From Simiduia curdlanivorans (GTDB lineage: Bacteria; Pseudomonadota; Gammaproteobacteria; Pseudomonadales; Cellvibrionaceae), in contig NZ_JAUFQG010000004.1 of NCBI RefSeq assembly GCF_030409605.1, forward strand, positions 186,001-250,000: a stretch of 64,000 nt of DNA, read 5' to 3'. The position numbers were made by a program, and so were the translations under genes. Numbering within the stretch: position 1 is the stretch's first letter; each line of letters starts with the position of its first letter. A model generated the notes under the pieces. The model was not told the DNA's origin. It worked only from the letters and a program-made list of their open reading frames with translations, and did no database searches. This document shows, piece after piece, positions 51,549 to 60,899 of this stretch.

Positions 51549-52238
51549 ATGAACCAAGATCAACTCAAACAAGCCGTAGCGCGTGCTGCGGTGGATTACA
51601 TCAAACCCAAGCTGGAAAGCAACAGTATCGTCGGCGTAGGCACTGGCTCTACCGCTAACTTTTTCATCGATTATTTGGCCGAAATCAAAGGCCTGTTCGA
51701 TGGCGCGGTTGCCAGTTCAGAGGCTTCAGCCGAGCGGTTGCGGCAAAAGGGTGTTGTGGTTTACGACCTCAACGCGGTCGATCATATCTGCGTTTACGTC
51801 GACGGCGCCGATGAAACCAACCCGCAACTGCACTTAATCAAAGGCGGCGGCGCCGCTTTAACCCGGGAAAAAATCGTCGCCGCGGTGGCCGATGAGTTTG
51901 TCTGTATCGCCGATGGCTCCAAGTGGGTGGAAACCCTCGGCGCCTTCCCGCTACCGGTAGAAGTAATTCCCATGTCGCGCTCGCACGTTGCCCGCGAACT
52001 GGTAAAGCTCGGCGGCGATCCGGTCTATCGCAAAGGCGTGATTACCGACAATGGCAATGAAATTTTGGATGTGCACAACCTGCACATTGCCGATGCCCTA
52101 AGCGTCGAGCTGGCTATCAACCAAATTGTCGGGGTTGTCACCAATGGCTTGTTTGCGCATCGCCCAGCGGATCTATTATTGCTCGGTACCGAGTCCGGCG
52201 TTAAAACGCTTCGCGCCCATGTTGAATCCGGTATCTAA
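51549..52238 (+). CDS. rpiA: Ribose-5-phosphate isomerase A
   Basis: Interconverts ribose-5- and ribulose-5-phosphate in the pentose phosphate pathway. It has 229 residues. The phosphate/substrate motifs VGVGTGSTANFFID, VDGADETNPQLHLIKGGGAALTREKI and the C-terminal GVVTNGLFAHRPADLLLLGTESG are all present. The locus ilvA/rpiA divergent pair is common in gammaproteobacteria. Confidence 0.96.
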   Translation: MNQDQLKQAVARAAVDYIKPKLESNSIVGVGTGSTANFFIDYLAEIKGLFDGAVASSEASAERLRQKGVVVYDLNAVDHICVYVDGADETNPQLHLIKGGGAALTREKIVAAVADEFVCIADGSKWVETLGAFPLPVEVIPMSRSHVARELVKLGGDPVYRKGVITDNGNEILDVHNLHIADALSVELAINQIVGVVTNGLFAHRPADLLLLGTESGVKTLRAHVESGI

Positions 52239-52410
52239 CCAAAGGTTAAACGCCGGATAATATAGGCGATAGAGCGGTGAGGACATGCAAAACACGACCC
52301 GCTTCTCATCGCCCCAGTTTAAAATCCAGCAAACTGACATCGGCAAACGATATAAACACAGTTAGATCTTCACACAGCCACTAGGTATTCACACAGCTAA
52401 AAGGTTCACT

Positions 52411-52839
52411 ATGAAAAAAGTTGCGCGCCTCATTGCCCTCGCTCTCGCCATAAACCTCAGCGCTTGCGGGTATTTTTTATACCCAGAGCGAGTCGGCCAA
52501 AACAGCGGTGACGTAGACCCAACCGTTGTTATTCTCGATGCCGCTGGCTTGCTGTTCGGTATCTTACCCGGTGTTGTGGCCTTTGCGGTTGACATCACCA
52601 CCGGCGCCATTTATTTGCCGCCAGGCGGTACTTCTGCGGTTGAAAAGCACACGAAAAAATTAACCCAGCTCGACCTGGAAACAACAGATAAGCAAGTGTC
52701 CGCCAAACAACGCGCACGCATTGCAAAGGAGCTCAGTGCGCTTACCCATCAACCCATCGCGCCGGAAGACTTGGTGTTTTACCAAAGCCAACCCGCCAAG
52801 GTGGTACTCGCACAAGCAAATTTAAGCGCGCAATTGTAG
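52411..52839 (+). CDS. Uncharacterised small lipoprotein
   Basis: A 142-residue lipoprotein: the lipobox is LSAC with Cys about 19, followed by GYFLYPERVGQ. The conserved centre PTVVILDAAGLLFGILPGVVAFAVDITTGAIYLPPGG contains one hydrophobic segment (about 43-62), which may be a re-entrant helix. A widespread family of small proteins with this pattern (ERxGQ...DxxGLLFG.xPGVxAFAVD) exists in gammaproteobacteria, without known function. The C-terminal half is helical and polar. In the leader, TTCACACAGC occurs twice (52369 and 52388). It is followed by a terminator. Confidence 0.75.
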   Translation: MKKVARLIALALAINLSACGYFLYPERVGQNSGDVDPTVVILDAAGLLFGILPGVVAFAVDITTGAIYLPPGGTSAVEKHTKKLTQLDLETTDKQVSAKQRARIAKELSALTHQPIAPEDLVFYQSQPAKVVLAQANLSAQL

Positions 52840-52856
52840 GCGTCAACACCCTCACA

Positions 52857-52886
52857 CTCAAAAGCCCAACAGCCTGGGCTTTTGAG
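52857..52886. terminator. Intrinsic terminator between the lipoprotein and ABC transporter genes
   Basis: CTCAAAAGCCCA-ACAGCC-TGGGCTTTTGAG, a 12-bp perfect stem, followed by an AT-rich stretch. It separates convergent genes. Confidence 0.75.
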
Positions 52887-52895
52887 TGATTTTTA

Positions 52896-54683
52896 TTAAA
52901 CCCCCGCCTGCTGCGCTTGCCATAACCGCGCATACTGCCCGCCCAAGGCAAGCAGCGTTAAATGGTCGCCCTGCTCAACCACCGCGCCCTTATCCAGCAC
53001 GATGATTTTATCGGCGTTGACCACTGTCGATAAGCGATGCGCAATCACCAGCGCCGTATGATCGGTGGATACCCTATCGATTGCGGATAATATGGACTTT
53101 TCCGCGTGGCTATCTAAGGAAGAAGTCGCTTCATCAAAAATCCAAATAGGCGGCCGCTTTAATAACGTGCGCGCAATGGCCACACGCTGCTTTTCGCCAC
53201 CCGAGAGCTTTAAGCCTCGCTCGCCAACAAGCGTATCCCAGCCCTGGGGCAACTGTTCGATGAAGGGTTGCAGATGGGATAACGCTATCGCCTCTTGTAT
53301 GTCCTGGTCTGACGCACCGATGCGCCCATAGCGAATATTGTCCACGATGGAGCCATTGAATAGCACCGTATCCTGCGGCACCACACCCAATGCCGCACGC
53401 AGGGAGGCTTGGGTCACCGTTGCAATATCTTGACCGTCGATGCTGATCAAGCCCGAGTTGCGTTCGTAGAAACGGAATAATAATTTAAACAGCGTCGATT
53501 TACCGGCACCGCTGGCGCCGACAATGGCGACCTTTTGTTTCGGCTCCACCACGAAACTTAAATCTCGCAGAATGGGTCTTTCGGGGCTGTAAGAAAAGCA
53601 CACCTTGTCAAAGACAAGGCGGCCGGCAGCCACTGTCAAGGGCTGCGCATCCTCCGCATCAATCACTTTTGGTTTCAGCTTCAAAAGTTCAAACATATGC
53701 TCGATGCTGGCAAAAGCACCCTTCATCTCGCGATAGACGAAACCCAAAAAATTGAGCGGCATAAATATTTGCATCATGAAGGCATTCACCAAGACAAAAT
53801 CACCAATGGTCATCGCCCCCGCTCTCACATTAACCGCGGCTAACACCATCATCGCCGTCATGGCGCCAGCCACAATAAACGCCTGACCACCATTGAGTGC
53901 AAACAAACTTAATCGATTACTGCGTCGCGCCTGCTCCCACGCGGCTAGCTCTGTGTCGTAGCACTTAGCTTCATAGCGCTCATTGCCAAAGTACTTAACG
54001 GTTTCAAAATTCAACAAGCTATCCACGGCCCGCGCACTGCTTGCAGACTCCGCCTTGTTCGCCTGGCGGATAAAACCGGTTCGCCACTCGGTGGCCCAAA
54101 TGGAGTAGGCGACATAAGCGACAATAGAAACCAAGGTGATCAAGGCGAAGCCGACATCGTAGTTGATCAAGAGAATGACAATAACCATGCCCACTTCCAA
54201 TAGGGTAGGCACAATGTTGAACACCATAAAACGAAGCAGAAAGCTAATGCCCGCATTGCCGCGCTCGATATCGCGCGACAAACCACCGGTGCGCCTATCG
54301 AGGTGAAACGCCAAATCTAAATGATGTAAGTGCTCGAACACTTGCAAACCAATGCGGCGCATCGCTCGCTCGGTGACCCGGCCAAACAAGGTGTCGCGCA
54401 GTTCGCCGAATAACACATTTGCCAAACGCACAGCGCCATAGGCCAACAATAGGCCTAAGGGCAAAGCTAAAACCGAGGCGGCATCGCCGGCCGCGGATAA
54501 ATCATCAACCAGATATTTTAAGATAAAGGGCAAGCCCACACTGGCTAATTTGGCGCCGATGAGAAATGCCAAGGCCAAGCCAATACGCAATCGATGCTCC
54601 AACAAATAAGGCACCAGCGTCTTTAAGGTTGTCCAACTGATCTGGCCCGGTTCGACATCGTGCTTAGAGTGACGCATATTCAT
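52896..54683 (-). CDS. Atm1-type half ABC exporter
   Basis: An inner-membrane exporter half-transporter of 595 residues. The N-terminal membrane domain has about six helices (30-320) and includes RGNAGISFLLRFMVFNIVPTLLEVGMV and LNFETVKYFGNERYEAK, both characteristic of the Atm1/HMT1 group. The ATPase has Walker A GASGAGKST at 389-397, LSGGEKQRVAIAR as signature and IWIFDEATSSLD as Walker B. Atm1-type exporters move glutathione-linked or iron-sulphur/heavy-metal-related compounds. It likely acts as a homodimer. The start may be ATG codon 3. Confidence 0.93.
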   Translation of the reverse strand: MNMRHSKHDVEPGQISWTTLKTLVPYLLEHRLRIGLALAFLIGAKLASVGLPFILKYLVDDLSAAGDAASVLALPLGLLLAYGAVRLANVLFGELRDTLFGRVTERAMRRIGLQVFEHLHHLDLAFHLDRRTGGLSRDIERGNAGISFLLRFMVFNIVPTLLEVGMVIVILLINYDVGFALITLVSIVAYVAYSIWATEWRTGFIRQANKAESASSARAVDSLLNFETVKYFGNERYEAKCYDTELAAWEQARRSNRLSLFALNGGQAFIVAGAMTAMMVLAAVNVRAGAMTIGDFVLVNAFMMQIFMPLNFLGFVYREMKGAFASIEHMFELLKLKPKVIDAEDAQPLTVAAGRLVFDKVCFSYSPERPILRDLSFVVEPKQKVAIVGASGAGKSTLFKLLFRFYERNSGLISIDGQDIATVTQASLRAALGVVPQDTVLFNGSIVDNIRYGRIGASDQDIQEAIALSHLQPFIEQLPQGWDTLVGERGLKLSGGEKQRVAIARTLLKRPPIWIFDEATSSLDSHAEKSILSAIDRVSTDHTALVIAHRLSTVVNADKIIVLDKGAVVEQGDHLTLLALGGQYARLWQAQQAGV

Positions 54684-54743
54684 TTCTCATTGGTTGACGC
54701 CGTAAATGGCATCGCTGAAGGCGAACATAGTTAAAGGCGCTCA

Positions 54744-55415
54744 TTATAAATGCCCGGTTTTAACCCAAATCACGGTGTCTAGATCCACAAAAGGTGTGTG
54801 ACTGCTGAGGTGGGGGCTGCGTATCCAGGTGCCGGTAGGATAACTGCCGTGCTCATCGCGAAAAATGCCCGAAAGCACCAATATTTCTTCGCCACCGAAA
54901 TGCGTATGAGGTTGAAACACTTCACCGGCGGGCCATTTAACCAGGGCTACATTTTCTGTTCCACATTGGTGTAAGGGCATGACTTCCAAATTACCGTAAC
55001 CTTGGCGCCAGCTTTGTTGATGGGTATTCAGCACCAAAGGGGTTAGATCATCCGGTTGAAACTGGTGTAGCTTTACAAACAACAGGCAGCCGTCTTTGCT
55101 AAACGGTGCGTGTCGTGTGTTAGGTGGATTGCGTAAATAAGTGCCGGCAGGATAGTCACCGTTTTCATCGGAAAAGGTGCCTTCGAGCACAAAAATTTCT
55201 TCACCGCCCGGATGATTGTGGGCCGGAAAGCTCGCGCCGGCCCGATACTGCACAATACTCGTGGCATGACCGCCCTCTCGCCCCTGCCGCGCTAAGGGCT
55301 TGCGCCGCACCTCTGGTTGGGCGCTGGCAATCCAAGGCTGTGCTTGGCTATCTATAACAACCTTAACCGACAAATCCATATGGAGATTGGTCGGTGTAAG
55401 GGCGTTAGAAGGCAT
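54744..55415 (-). CDS. ChrR-type double-cupin protein without anti-sigma domain
   Basis: A 223-residue protein with two cupin domains. First: PAHNHPGGEEIFVLEGTFSDE and NTRHAPF (about 65-115). Second: QPHTHFGGEEILVLSGIFRDE and SSHTPF (about 160-210). Each keeps the HxH..E...H metal ligands. The cupins resemble the ChrR C-terminal domain (PF12973), but the N-terminal zinc anti-sigma domain of ChrR is missing, and no ECF sigma gene is near. It may be a metal-dependent sensor or an enzyme of unknown substrate. It overlaps the upstream DUF2860 gene by 11 bases. Confidence 0.82.
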   Translation of the reverse strand: MPSNALTPTNLHMDLSVKVVIDSQAQPWIASAQPEVRRKPLARQGREGGHATSIVQYRAGASFPAHNHPGGEEIFVLEGTFSDENGDYPAGTYLRNPPNTRHAPFSKDGCLLFVKLHQFQPDDLTPLVLNTHQQSWRQGYGNLEVMPLHQCGTENVALVKWPAGEVFQPHTHFGGEEILVLSGIFRDEHGSYPTGTWIRSPHLSSHTPFVDLDTVIWVKTGHL

Positions 55416-56388
55416 AATTCAAGCCGGTTGCAAACACCGAACCGGTTTCATCAAAAAAGCCAATGTTACTATCGCGCTGGTGACGGCTGGCAATCACGCT
55501 AAATGCGGTATCCTGCCAACCAAAGGGTGTGGCAAAGAAATAGCCAACGAATAATTTCACCCGATCATCGGCTTGCGCCTGACCAAAAATAGGGTTGGCT
55601 GTTTGATGATCATATTGCTCAAAACCAATATTGCCGACAAAAGTATGCCGCCCCCTGCGATGGGTCGCATTGACTTCAAAACCAATAGCACCGTAACTGT
55701 TGGCGTCGCCATCGGCGTCGCGATCAAAATAATAAAGCGACGGCGTGATAAACGTCGCTCGAGATAAGGGCAAGAAAAATTCCAGTGCTGAATAAGTATA
55801 AGTGGCGTTGCGGCGCAATAACGCTTGTTGCTCGGCTGAAACACTCGAGCCGCTGCGCTCATCATCCACGTCCAGCTGGCCATAGCCTAGCTCTATACCA
55901 AAACCGGTGCCGCCAATGCGTTCCAATTTGCCGCGCACAGCGTTTAACGTCTGCTTGGTCTTGCGCCTATCTGCACCCACAAGGTAGGGGTCGCGCCAAA
56001 TATCTTCGGGGATAAGGCTGGGAATATAAGCGAGTATCAATGTCGATTGATTGTCAAAAAAATGTTTGTAGCCAAGCTCACCGCTGAACCGGCCTTGGGC
56101 GGCGTTGGAGCGGCTGACACCGGCGTAAACTTGATCGCTCAATCCATCAAAGGTGTAGGTAACATTGCCCATAAGCGCGGGCATGACACGTTGGGTCGAC
56201 TCTGCCTTGTCGTTTAAGCTGGTGAGTTTCGCCTCACTATTGTCATTGGCCGACACCAAAGACTGCTGCCCCAACACCGCCACCCCTAACAGCATGTCGC
56301 CCGCCAAACCCGACGCTTTCGGCGCAAAAGATTGAGCCAAGGCAAAACACGGTAATGCCAATAAACAAACGATAGAAAAGTATTTCAC
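55405..56388 (-). CDS. DUF2860 family outer-membrane barrel protein
   Basis: A 327-residue secreted protein. The signal peptide (1-18, ending FALAQ) is followed by SGLAGDMLLGVAVLGQQSLVSANDNSEAKLTSLND, then barrel-type strands (TYTFDGLSDQVYAGVSRSN, SGELGYKHFFDNQSTL and others) and a C-terminal phenylalanine (GLNYAF). It matches the DUF2860 pattern, small outer-membrane barrel proteins of unknown function. It overlaps the cupin gene downstream by 11 bases, so the two form a unit. The tight coupling suggests linked functions, but the cargo is unknown. Confidence 0.82.
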   Translation of the reverse strand: MKYFSIVCLLALPCFALAQSFAPKASGLAGDMLLGVAVLGQQSLVSANDNSEAKLTSLNDKAESTQRVMPALMGNVTYTFDGLSDQVYAGVSRSNAAQGRFSGELGYKHFFDNQSTLILAYIPSLIPEDIWRDPYLVGADRRKTKQTLNAVRGKLERIGGTGFGIELGYGQLDVDDERSGSSVSAEQQALLRRNATYTYSALEFFLPLSRATFITPSLYYFDRDADGDANSYGAIGFEVNATHRRGRHTFVGNIGFEQYDHQTANPIFGQAQADDRVKLFVGYFFATPFGWQDTAFSVIASRHQRDSNIGFFDETGSVFATGLNYAF

Positions 56389-56415
56389 AACTGCATCCCA
56401 ATAAAAAAACGATAG

Positions 56416-57291
56416 TTAAAGTTCAATTTGATCGTGAAACGCAAAAAACGCATCCAGCACACGTTGCGGCGCTTCCAGCTGCGGGTAGTGGCCAACGTCC
56501 GCTAATTCCGATAAAAAGTCTAATCGACAGGCCAAATATTTATAGCGCTGTACTAAATGCGCACCTGACACGGGATCGACCGAGCCATTAATAAGTGCCA
56601 AGGGTATCGGCGAGTGCTGCAAGGGCGCCAACCAGCGCTGGCGATTCACTCTGCGGTCGGTAATATAACGCATCAACCGGTACAGCTGGGATTGCCCACC
56701 GCCATAGCACAGGTTGTTCCAAAATTGATCCAATACCTCATCACTTGGTCTTGTGGCATGGGCAAATACTTTGACGAAACTGCGCTTAAACTGGCCTCTC
56801 CCGCTGCAGCGATTTACTAACCAGCCGAACGGGCCGAGCAATAGTTTTTGAATCAATAAGGTACGATGAGTCTCGGGAAATAGACCACCGTTGAGAAAAC
56901 AAGCCGAGCGATAAACAACCTTTGCCTGTTGAAGTTGCTGACGGGCTAAAAGCTCCTGAACCACCGAATCGCCATAATCGTGGGCGAGTAAGTGGCACTC
57001 GTTAATATCCAAGTGCTTTAACAATGCCTCGACAATGCTGGCTTGCTCGAGCAAGGCGTATTGATGCTGGCGCGGCTTATCGCTGTGGCCAAAGCCCAAT
57101 AGATCCAAGGCAATTAGATGATAGCGCTGTTCCAATGCCGGCCATAAGCTCGCCCAATCCCAACTAGAGGTTGGAAAACCATGAATAAGCACTAAACTCG
57201 GTGTCCTACTATTGCCGCTCTGGCGATAGAAAATCTGATGGCCAAGCAACTGTACTTGCTCACCACTGGCATACCACTGATCGCTGTCCAT
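56416..57291 (-). CDS. Alpha/beta hydrolase with aspartate nucleophile (MEST/epoxide hydrolase-like)
   Basis: A 291-residue soluble hydrolase. The oxyanion hole is in LVLIHGFPTSSWDW (37-50). The nucleophile elbow reads LLAHDYGDSVVQELL with Asp105, typical of the haloalkane dehalogenase/epoxide hydrolase branch and especially of MEST. The catalytic histidine is in DVGHYPQLEAP near the C-terminus. The ATG at 57291 gives the family start; a TTG 20 codons upstream is rejected. It is divergent from the deacylase gene with 71 bases between. The substrate is unknown. Confidence 0.85.
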   Translation of the reverse strand: MDSDQWYASGEQVQLLGHQIFYRQSGNSRTPSLVLIHGFPTSSWDWASLWPALEQRYHLIALDLLGFGHSDKPRQHQYALLEQASIVEALLKHLDINECHLLAHDYGDSVVQELLARQQLQQAKVVYRSACFLNGGLFPETHRTLLIQKLLLGPFGWLVNRCSGRGQFKRSFVKVFAHATRPSDEVLDQFWNNLCYGGGQSQLYRLMRYITDRRVNRQRWLAPLQHSPIPLALINGSVDPVSGAHLVQRYKYLACRLDFLSELADVGHYPQLEAPQRVLDAFFAFHDQIEL

Positions 57292-57362
57292 CGTATTGTC
57301 TATTGGCAAATGAGCGCCTAGGATGCACTTATCATCCAAGCAACTCAACAATAAGACTCGCC

Positions 57363-59234
57363 ATGACGCAGCACTGGGATTTACTCATACGTAACGCCAA
57401 ATTCTTCGACGGCTCGGGCCAGGCCGGCTACATCACCGACCTCGCCATTGAAGCGGGCAGGGTTGCTGCCATAGGCTCAAACCTAGACAGACAATCGGCA
57501 AGCAGCGTGATAGACGCCGACGGTCAATGGCTCATGCCCGGCCTACTCGATATCCACACCCACTATGATTTGGAAGTCGAGCTAGCGCCGGGCTTACCTG
57601 AATCTGTCCGCCACGGCACCACCACCGTGGTGGTGGCCAATTGCAGCCTAGGCCTCGCCTTCGGTGCTCAGCGACGCGATGGCAAAGACCCTATCGTCGA
57701 TTGCTTTGCCCGGGTTGAAAACATTCCCAAACCTGTACTGTCCGCTTGCGCCGATAAAGCCACTTGGCAAACACCGCGCGAGTATTTAGCGCACTTAGAC
57801 ACCCTCGCTCTAGGGCCAAACATCGTAGCGCTGCTACCCCACTCTATGTTGCGCATTGAAGTGATGGGCTTCGACGCCAGTGTCGAACGCGACGCCAGCG
57901 CCGAAGAATTGGCGCAGATGCAATCGATACTGACCGATGCCCTCGACGCCGGTTTTGTCGGCCTATCTACTGACGGCCTTCCGTTTCACTACCTCGCCAA
58001 TCAACCCAACACCCACAAAACCATTCCGACCCAATTTGCCCCCTACAGCGAATTAAAAGCGCTCACTCAAGTGGTGCGAGAAAAAAATGGCGTCTGGCAA
58101 GCCACGCCGCCGAAAGACAGCCCAATCGATACCATAAAAAATTTTCTACTCACCAGCGCCAAGCTGCACGGTAAAGCACTGACCACCACAGTGGTTGCCG
58201 CTCTGGATGTACAGGCGAATCGCAACATTGTAAAACTAGCCAAAACCCTAGCCTGGGCTTTTAACTCAAGATTATTAGCGGGCGACTTTCACCTGCAGGC
58301 GCTCGCAGCGCCCTTTAAAGTGTGGGCCGACGGCCCTATCACACCCTTAGCCGAAGAAATTCCCGAACTGCGCCGGCTCAATGAGCCCGATCTGGAGGCA
58401 CGCGCGGAGCGCCTCGCGCTACTCAATGACGAAGCGTTCATCAGCCAATTTAAAACCATGTGGTTAAAAGGGAAATCCGGGTTCAACATCGCGCGGGTAA
58501 AAAGATTGCTGCGCCTAGAGGATTACGCCTTTAACCGCTGTTTGGCCGATATGACCATAGATCGCTGCCCACTAACCCAGTGGCAGGGAAAAAATTTGCA
58601 GCAAATATTCGAATTGGTGCTGCTCGTGAACAACGGCACCTTAGATTACCTTAGCGAAGACGCGAGTTTGGCTTTAATTCGCAAAGACTTCGCACAGGTG
58701 CGCGACGAAGCCGATTTTATCTTGCAAATACTGCGCAGTTTTGACACGGACCTTAGTTGGTATACGGTATCGGCCAATCGCGATATCGACACAGTGCGGG
58801 CGCTCATCATGCACCCAAAACTGTTACCCGGTTTTAACGACTGCGGCGCACACCTAAACAACATGGCTTTCTACGACGGCAACTTGCGCGCCCTACAACT
58901 GGCGGCATTAGGCGGTGAGCAAGATCTGGCCTACATGGTTAAGCGCTTAACCCGCGATCCGGCCAAGGTATTTAAAGTCAATGCCGGCACGCTCAACATC
59001 GGCGACAGGGCTGATTGTATTTTAATCGACCCTGAGCAACTCTTAAGTTACAACAGCGATGCCAATACCCAGCGTATCTATCGAGATGCCTTTCAACATG
59101 AGCAGCTGGTGAACCGGTCCGATGGCGTTGTCAGCCACGTTATCATTGCCGGAAAAGTCATCAGGCAAAACAATACATTCTGTCAAAGTTTCCAACGCGA
59201 GCGGTTTGGCTCGACGCTGTTAAAAAATAATTAG
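57363..59234 (+). CDS. N-acyl-D-amino-acid deacylase family amidohydrolase
   Basis: A 623-residue zinc amidohydrolase. An N-terminal beta-sandwich precedes the metal motif LDIHTHYDLEVE (His65, His67), and the conserved cysteine is in TTVVVANCSLG. The C-terminal beta-sandwich includes LNIGDRADCILIDPEQL. Members of the D-aminoacylase group (PF07969) release acyl groups from N-acyl-D-amino acids, but some act on other cyclic amides; the substrate here is not certain. The ATG at 57363 is chosen; the frame is open 54 codons further upstream, within the divergent hydrolase gene. Confidence 0.88.
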   Translation: MTQHWDLLIRNAKFFDGSGQAGYITDLAIEAGRVAAIGSNLDRQSASSVIDADGQWLMPGLLDIHTHYDLEVELAPGLPESVRHGTTTVVVANCSLGLAFGAQRRDGKDPIVDCFARVENIPKPVLSACADKATWQTPREYLAHLDTLALGPNIVALLPHSMLRIEVMGFDASVERDASAEELAQMQSILTDALDAGFVGLSTDGLPFHYLANQPNTHKTIPTQFAPYSELKALTQVVREKNGVWQATPPKDSPIDTIKNFLLTSAKLHGKALTTTVVAALDVQANRNIVKLAKTLAWAFNSRLLAGDFHLQALAAPFKVWADGPITPLAEEIPELRRLNEPDLEARAERLALLNDEAFISQFKTMWLKGKSGFNIARVKRLLRLEDYAFNRCLADMTIDRCPLTQWQGKNLQQIFELVLLVNNGTLDYLSEDASLALIRKDFAQVRDEADFILQILRSFDTDLSWYTVSANRDIDTVRALIMHPKLLPGFNDCGAHLNNMAFYDGNLRALQLAALGGEQDLAYMVKRLTRDPAKVFKVNAGTLNIGDRADCILIDPEQLLSYNSDANTQRIYRDAFQHEQLVNRSDGVVSHVIIAGKVIRQNNTFCQSFQRERFGSTLLKNN

Positions 59235-59270
59235 AGCAATCATGAAAACATACACAAGGAAGCATATTGT

Positions 59271-60491
59271 ATGAACAATCAGCTAAGAAAAATTGCCTTG
59301 GTCGGCTTAAGCCTTACACTAAGCGCTTGCGGCAACTTCATCGGACTTAAGCAAAACATCGAGACCATAGACCGAGACTATATCAGTATCAAGGGTGTGG
59401 TTAGCAGTAAAGATTGCCCAGATTGCGCCATCATGATCGCCGTGCTGTCAAACGCGGATAGCGCGGCATTGAGTCGCTATAGCATTGCTAAAATAGGTGA
59501 GGTGTTTGATTTTAAAGTACCGCGTCAAGACAATCGCGCCTTCCTCTTTGCCGACCGCAATCAAAACTTCACCTATGACAAAGGTGAAAGCTACGCTTGG
59601 CTAGCACTCGACGCTATCGAGCAGGATGCTAGCTCTCGCCCTCTGCAGATAGACCTAAAAAATGTGCAGCAACAAGCGCCTACCTATGCCCTAGGCAACC
59701 TTCTTTCCACACAACAACAATCCATCCCGTTACAAAAAGCCAAGGTGACAAAGCTCAGCAATCCAATTTTTAACCAAGAAAGCGCCTCGCAGGGTATGTG
59801 GCGACCCGCTGAATTTATCTTAGCCGGCAAGGCAGGCATTTACTTTTTAGGCGAATATTCCGCAGCCAAAGAACCGGTGCTTTTTGTCCATGGTATCGCT
59901 GGCAACCCGTCGGAGTTTTCCTCCTTCATCAACCAGCTCGATCATTCAAAGTACCAAGCATGGGTTTTCTTCTATCCTTCAGGGCTAGCGCTGAAAAATG
60001 TTGCGCAAGGGCTTGAAAGCTTGATGACAGAAATTTTTATTCGCTATAAGCCCAAACGCGCGCATCTTGTTGCGCACAGTATGGGCGGCCTAGTGACGCG
60101 CGAATACCTCGGTTTATGTGGCGCGGCCGCGAGCTGTTCGCCATGGGCAAGCTACACCACTATCGCCTCGCCCTTTGGTGGTCATGCCAGCGCCCAGGGC
60201 GGCGTAGACTACTCGCCAGTGGTTATGCCGGTGTGGAATGACATGGCGCCTAGCAGTCAATTTCTACAGCAGCTGCCAATATCTCCGCTGCCAAAAGATC
60301 TTAAACATCACCTCGTCATCGCCTATCTTGCCGGCGAGAGTAGCGATAGTGTGATAGAAATTGCGAGCCAACTGCACCAACCTATTCAAGAAAAGGCTGG
60401 CGCAGTGCGGGGCTTTGAGGGCTCCCACACCGGCGTACTAAAAGACCAAGCGCTGATCGATTATGTCATGGCTATTTGGCAAGAAAACTAA
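59271..60491 (+). CDS. Lipase-like alpha/beta hydrolase lipoprotein
   Basis: A 406-residue lipoprotein: lipobox LSAC with Cys20. An N-terminal region of about 190 residues (possible beta-sandwich) is followed by an alpha/beta hydrolase fold: the oxyanion loop VLFVHGIAGNPSEFSSF, the nucleophile elbow LVAHSMGGLVTREYL and the likely catalytic His in EGSHTGVL. The style is that of PGAP1-like lipases or esterases. An ester substrate is likely, otherwise unknown. It is located 36 bases after the deacylase gene, so probably cotranscribed, and it meets the next gene tail to tail with a 4-base overlap. Confidence 0.83.
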   Translation: MNNQLRKIALVGLSLTLSACGNFIGLKQNIETIDRDYISIKGVVSSKDCPDCAIMIAVLSNADSAALSRYSIAKIGEVFDFKVPRQDNRAFLFADRNQNFTYDKGESYAWLALDAIEQDASSRPLQIDLKNVQQQAPTYALGNLLSTQQQSIPLQKAKVTKLSNPIFNQESASQGMWRPAEFILAGKAGIYFLGEYSAAKEPVLFVHGIAGNPSEFSSFINQLDHSKYQAWVFFYPSGLALKNVAQGLESLMTEIFIRYKPKRAHLVAHSMGGLVTREYLGLCGAAASCSPWASYTTIASPFGGHASAQGGVDYSPVVMPVWNDMAPSSQFLQQLPISPLPKDLKHHLVIAYLAGESSDSVIEIASQLHQPIQEKAGAVRGFEGSHTGVLKDQALIDYVMAIWQEN

Positions 60492-60880
60492 CGAGCCAAA
60501 CGTAAACTCATCACCGTTACGAGCGCCCAAACCCAGTTGAAGAATAGTACTAACACCGGCGTTAAATACCCCAAACTCATGCCGGCAATACCCTTGCCGG
60601 CAAAGTAGGGAAATACCACAAACAACTGAAAAGCCGTGGGAAAGAGGCTGAGTAAAAGCGCCTTGGTCATTGGCTGGCTATTCAACAGGGGCAAGGCAAA
60701 TAGAAAGCCCCATAAACCGCCCCAAACGACACGAGGATAGATCCAATGCGCCGTTAACGCCGGTGCAATGGATACGCCCATATTTTGGCTAATACCAAAA
60801 TGACCAAACGCCCAAACGGTCAAACTATTCGCTAATGCGCCTATGGCACCAGCGGCAAAACACAGCATTAATGTTTTCAT
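60488..60880 (-). CDS. Uncharacterised membrane protein, about four helices
   Basis: A 130-residue integral membrane protein with four hydrophobic segments, starting MKTLMLCFAAGAIGALANSL and including VVWGGLWGFLFALPLL and YLTPVLVLFFNWVWALVTVM. A similar family occurs in Vibrio- and Shewanella-like genomes, but I cannot name a function. The ATG at 60880 has GAGAAAG upstream; an earlier frame-open stretch overlaps the upstream gene and is rejected. It lies 19 bases after the coiled-coil protein gene and converges on the lipase gene. Confidence 0.75.
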   Translation of the reverse strand: MKTLMLCFAAGAIGALANSLTVWAFGHFGISQNMGVSIAPALTAHWIYPRVVWGGLWGFLFALPLLNSQPMTKALLLSLFPTAFQLFVVFPYFAGKGIAGMSLGYLTPVLVLFFNWVWALVTVMSLRLAR

Positions 60881-60899
60881 TTTTCTTTCTCGAGTCTCG

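Noticed and set aside
57201..57362. N-terminal extension of the deacylase and TTG extension of the divergent hydrolase.
   Set aside because: The extensions overlap each other head to head, contain no family sequence, and both genes have ATG starts at the expected N-terminus.
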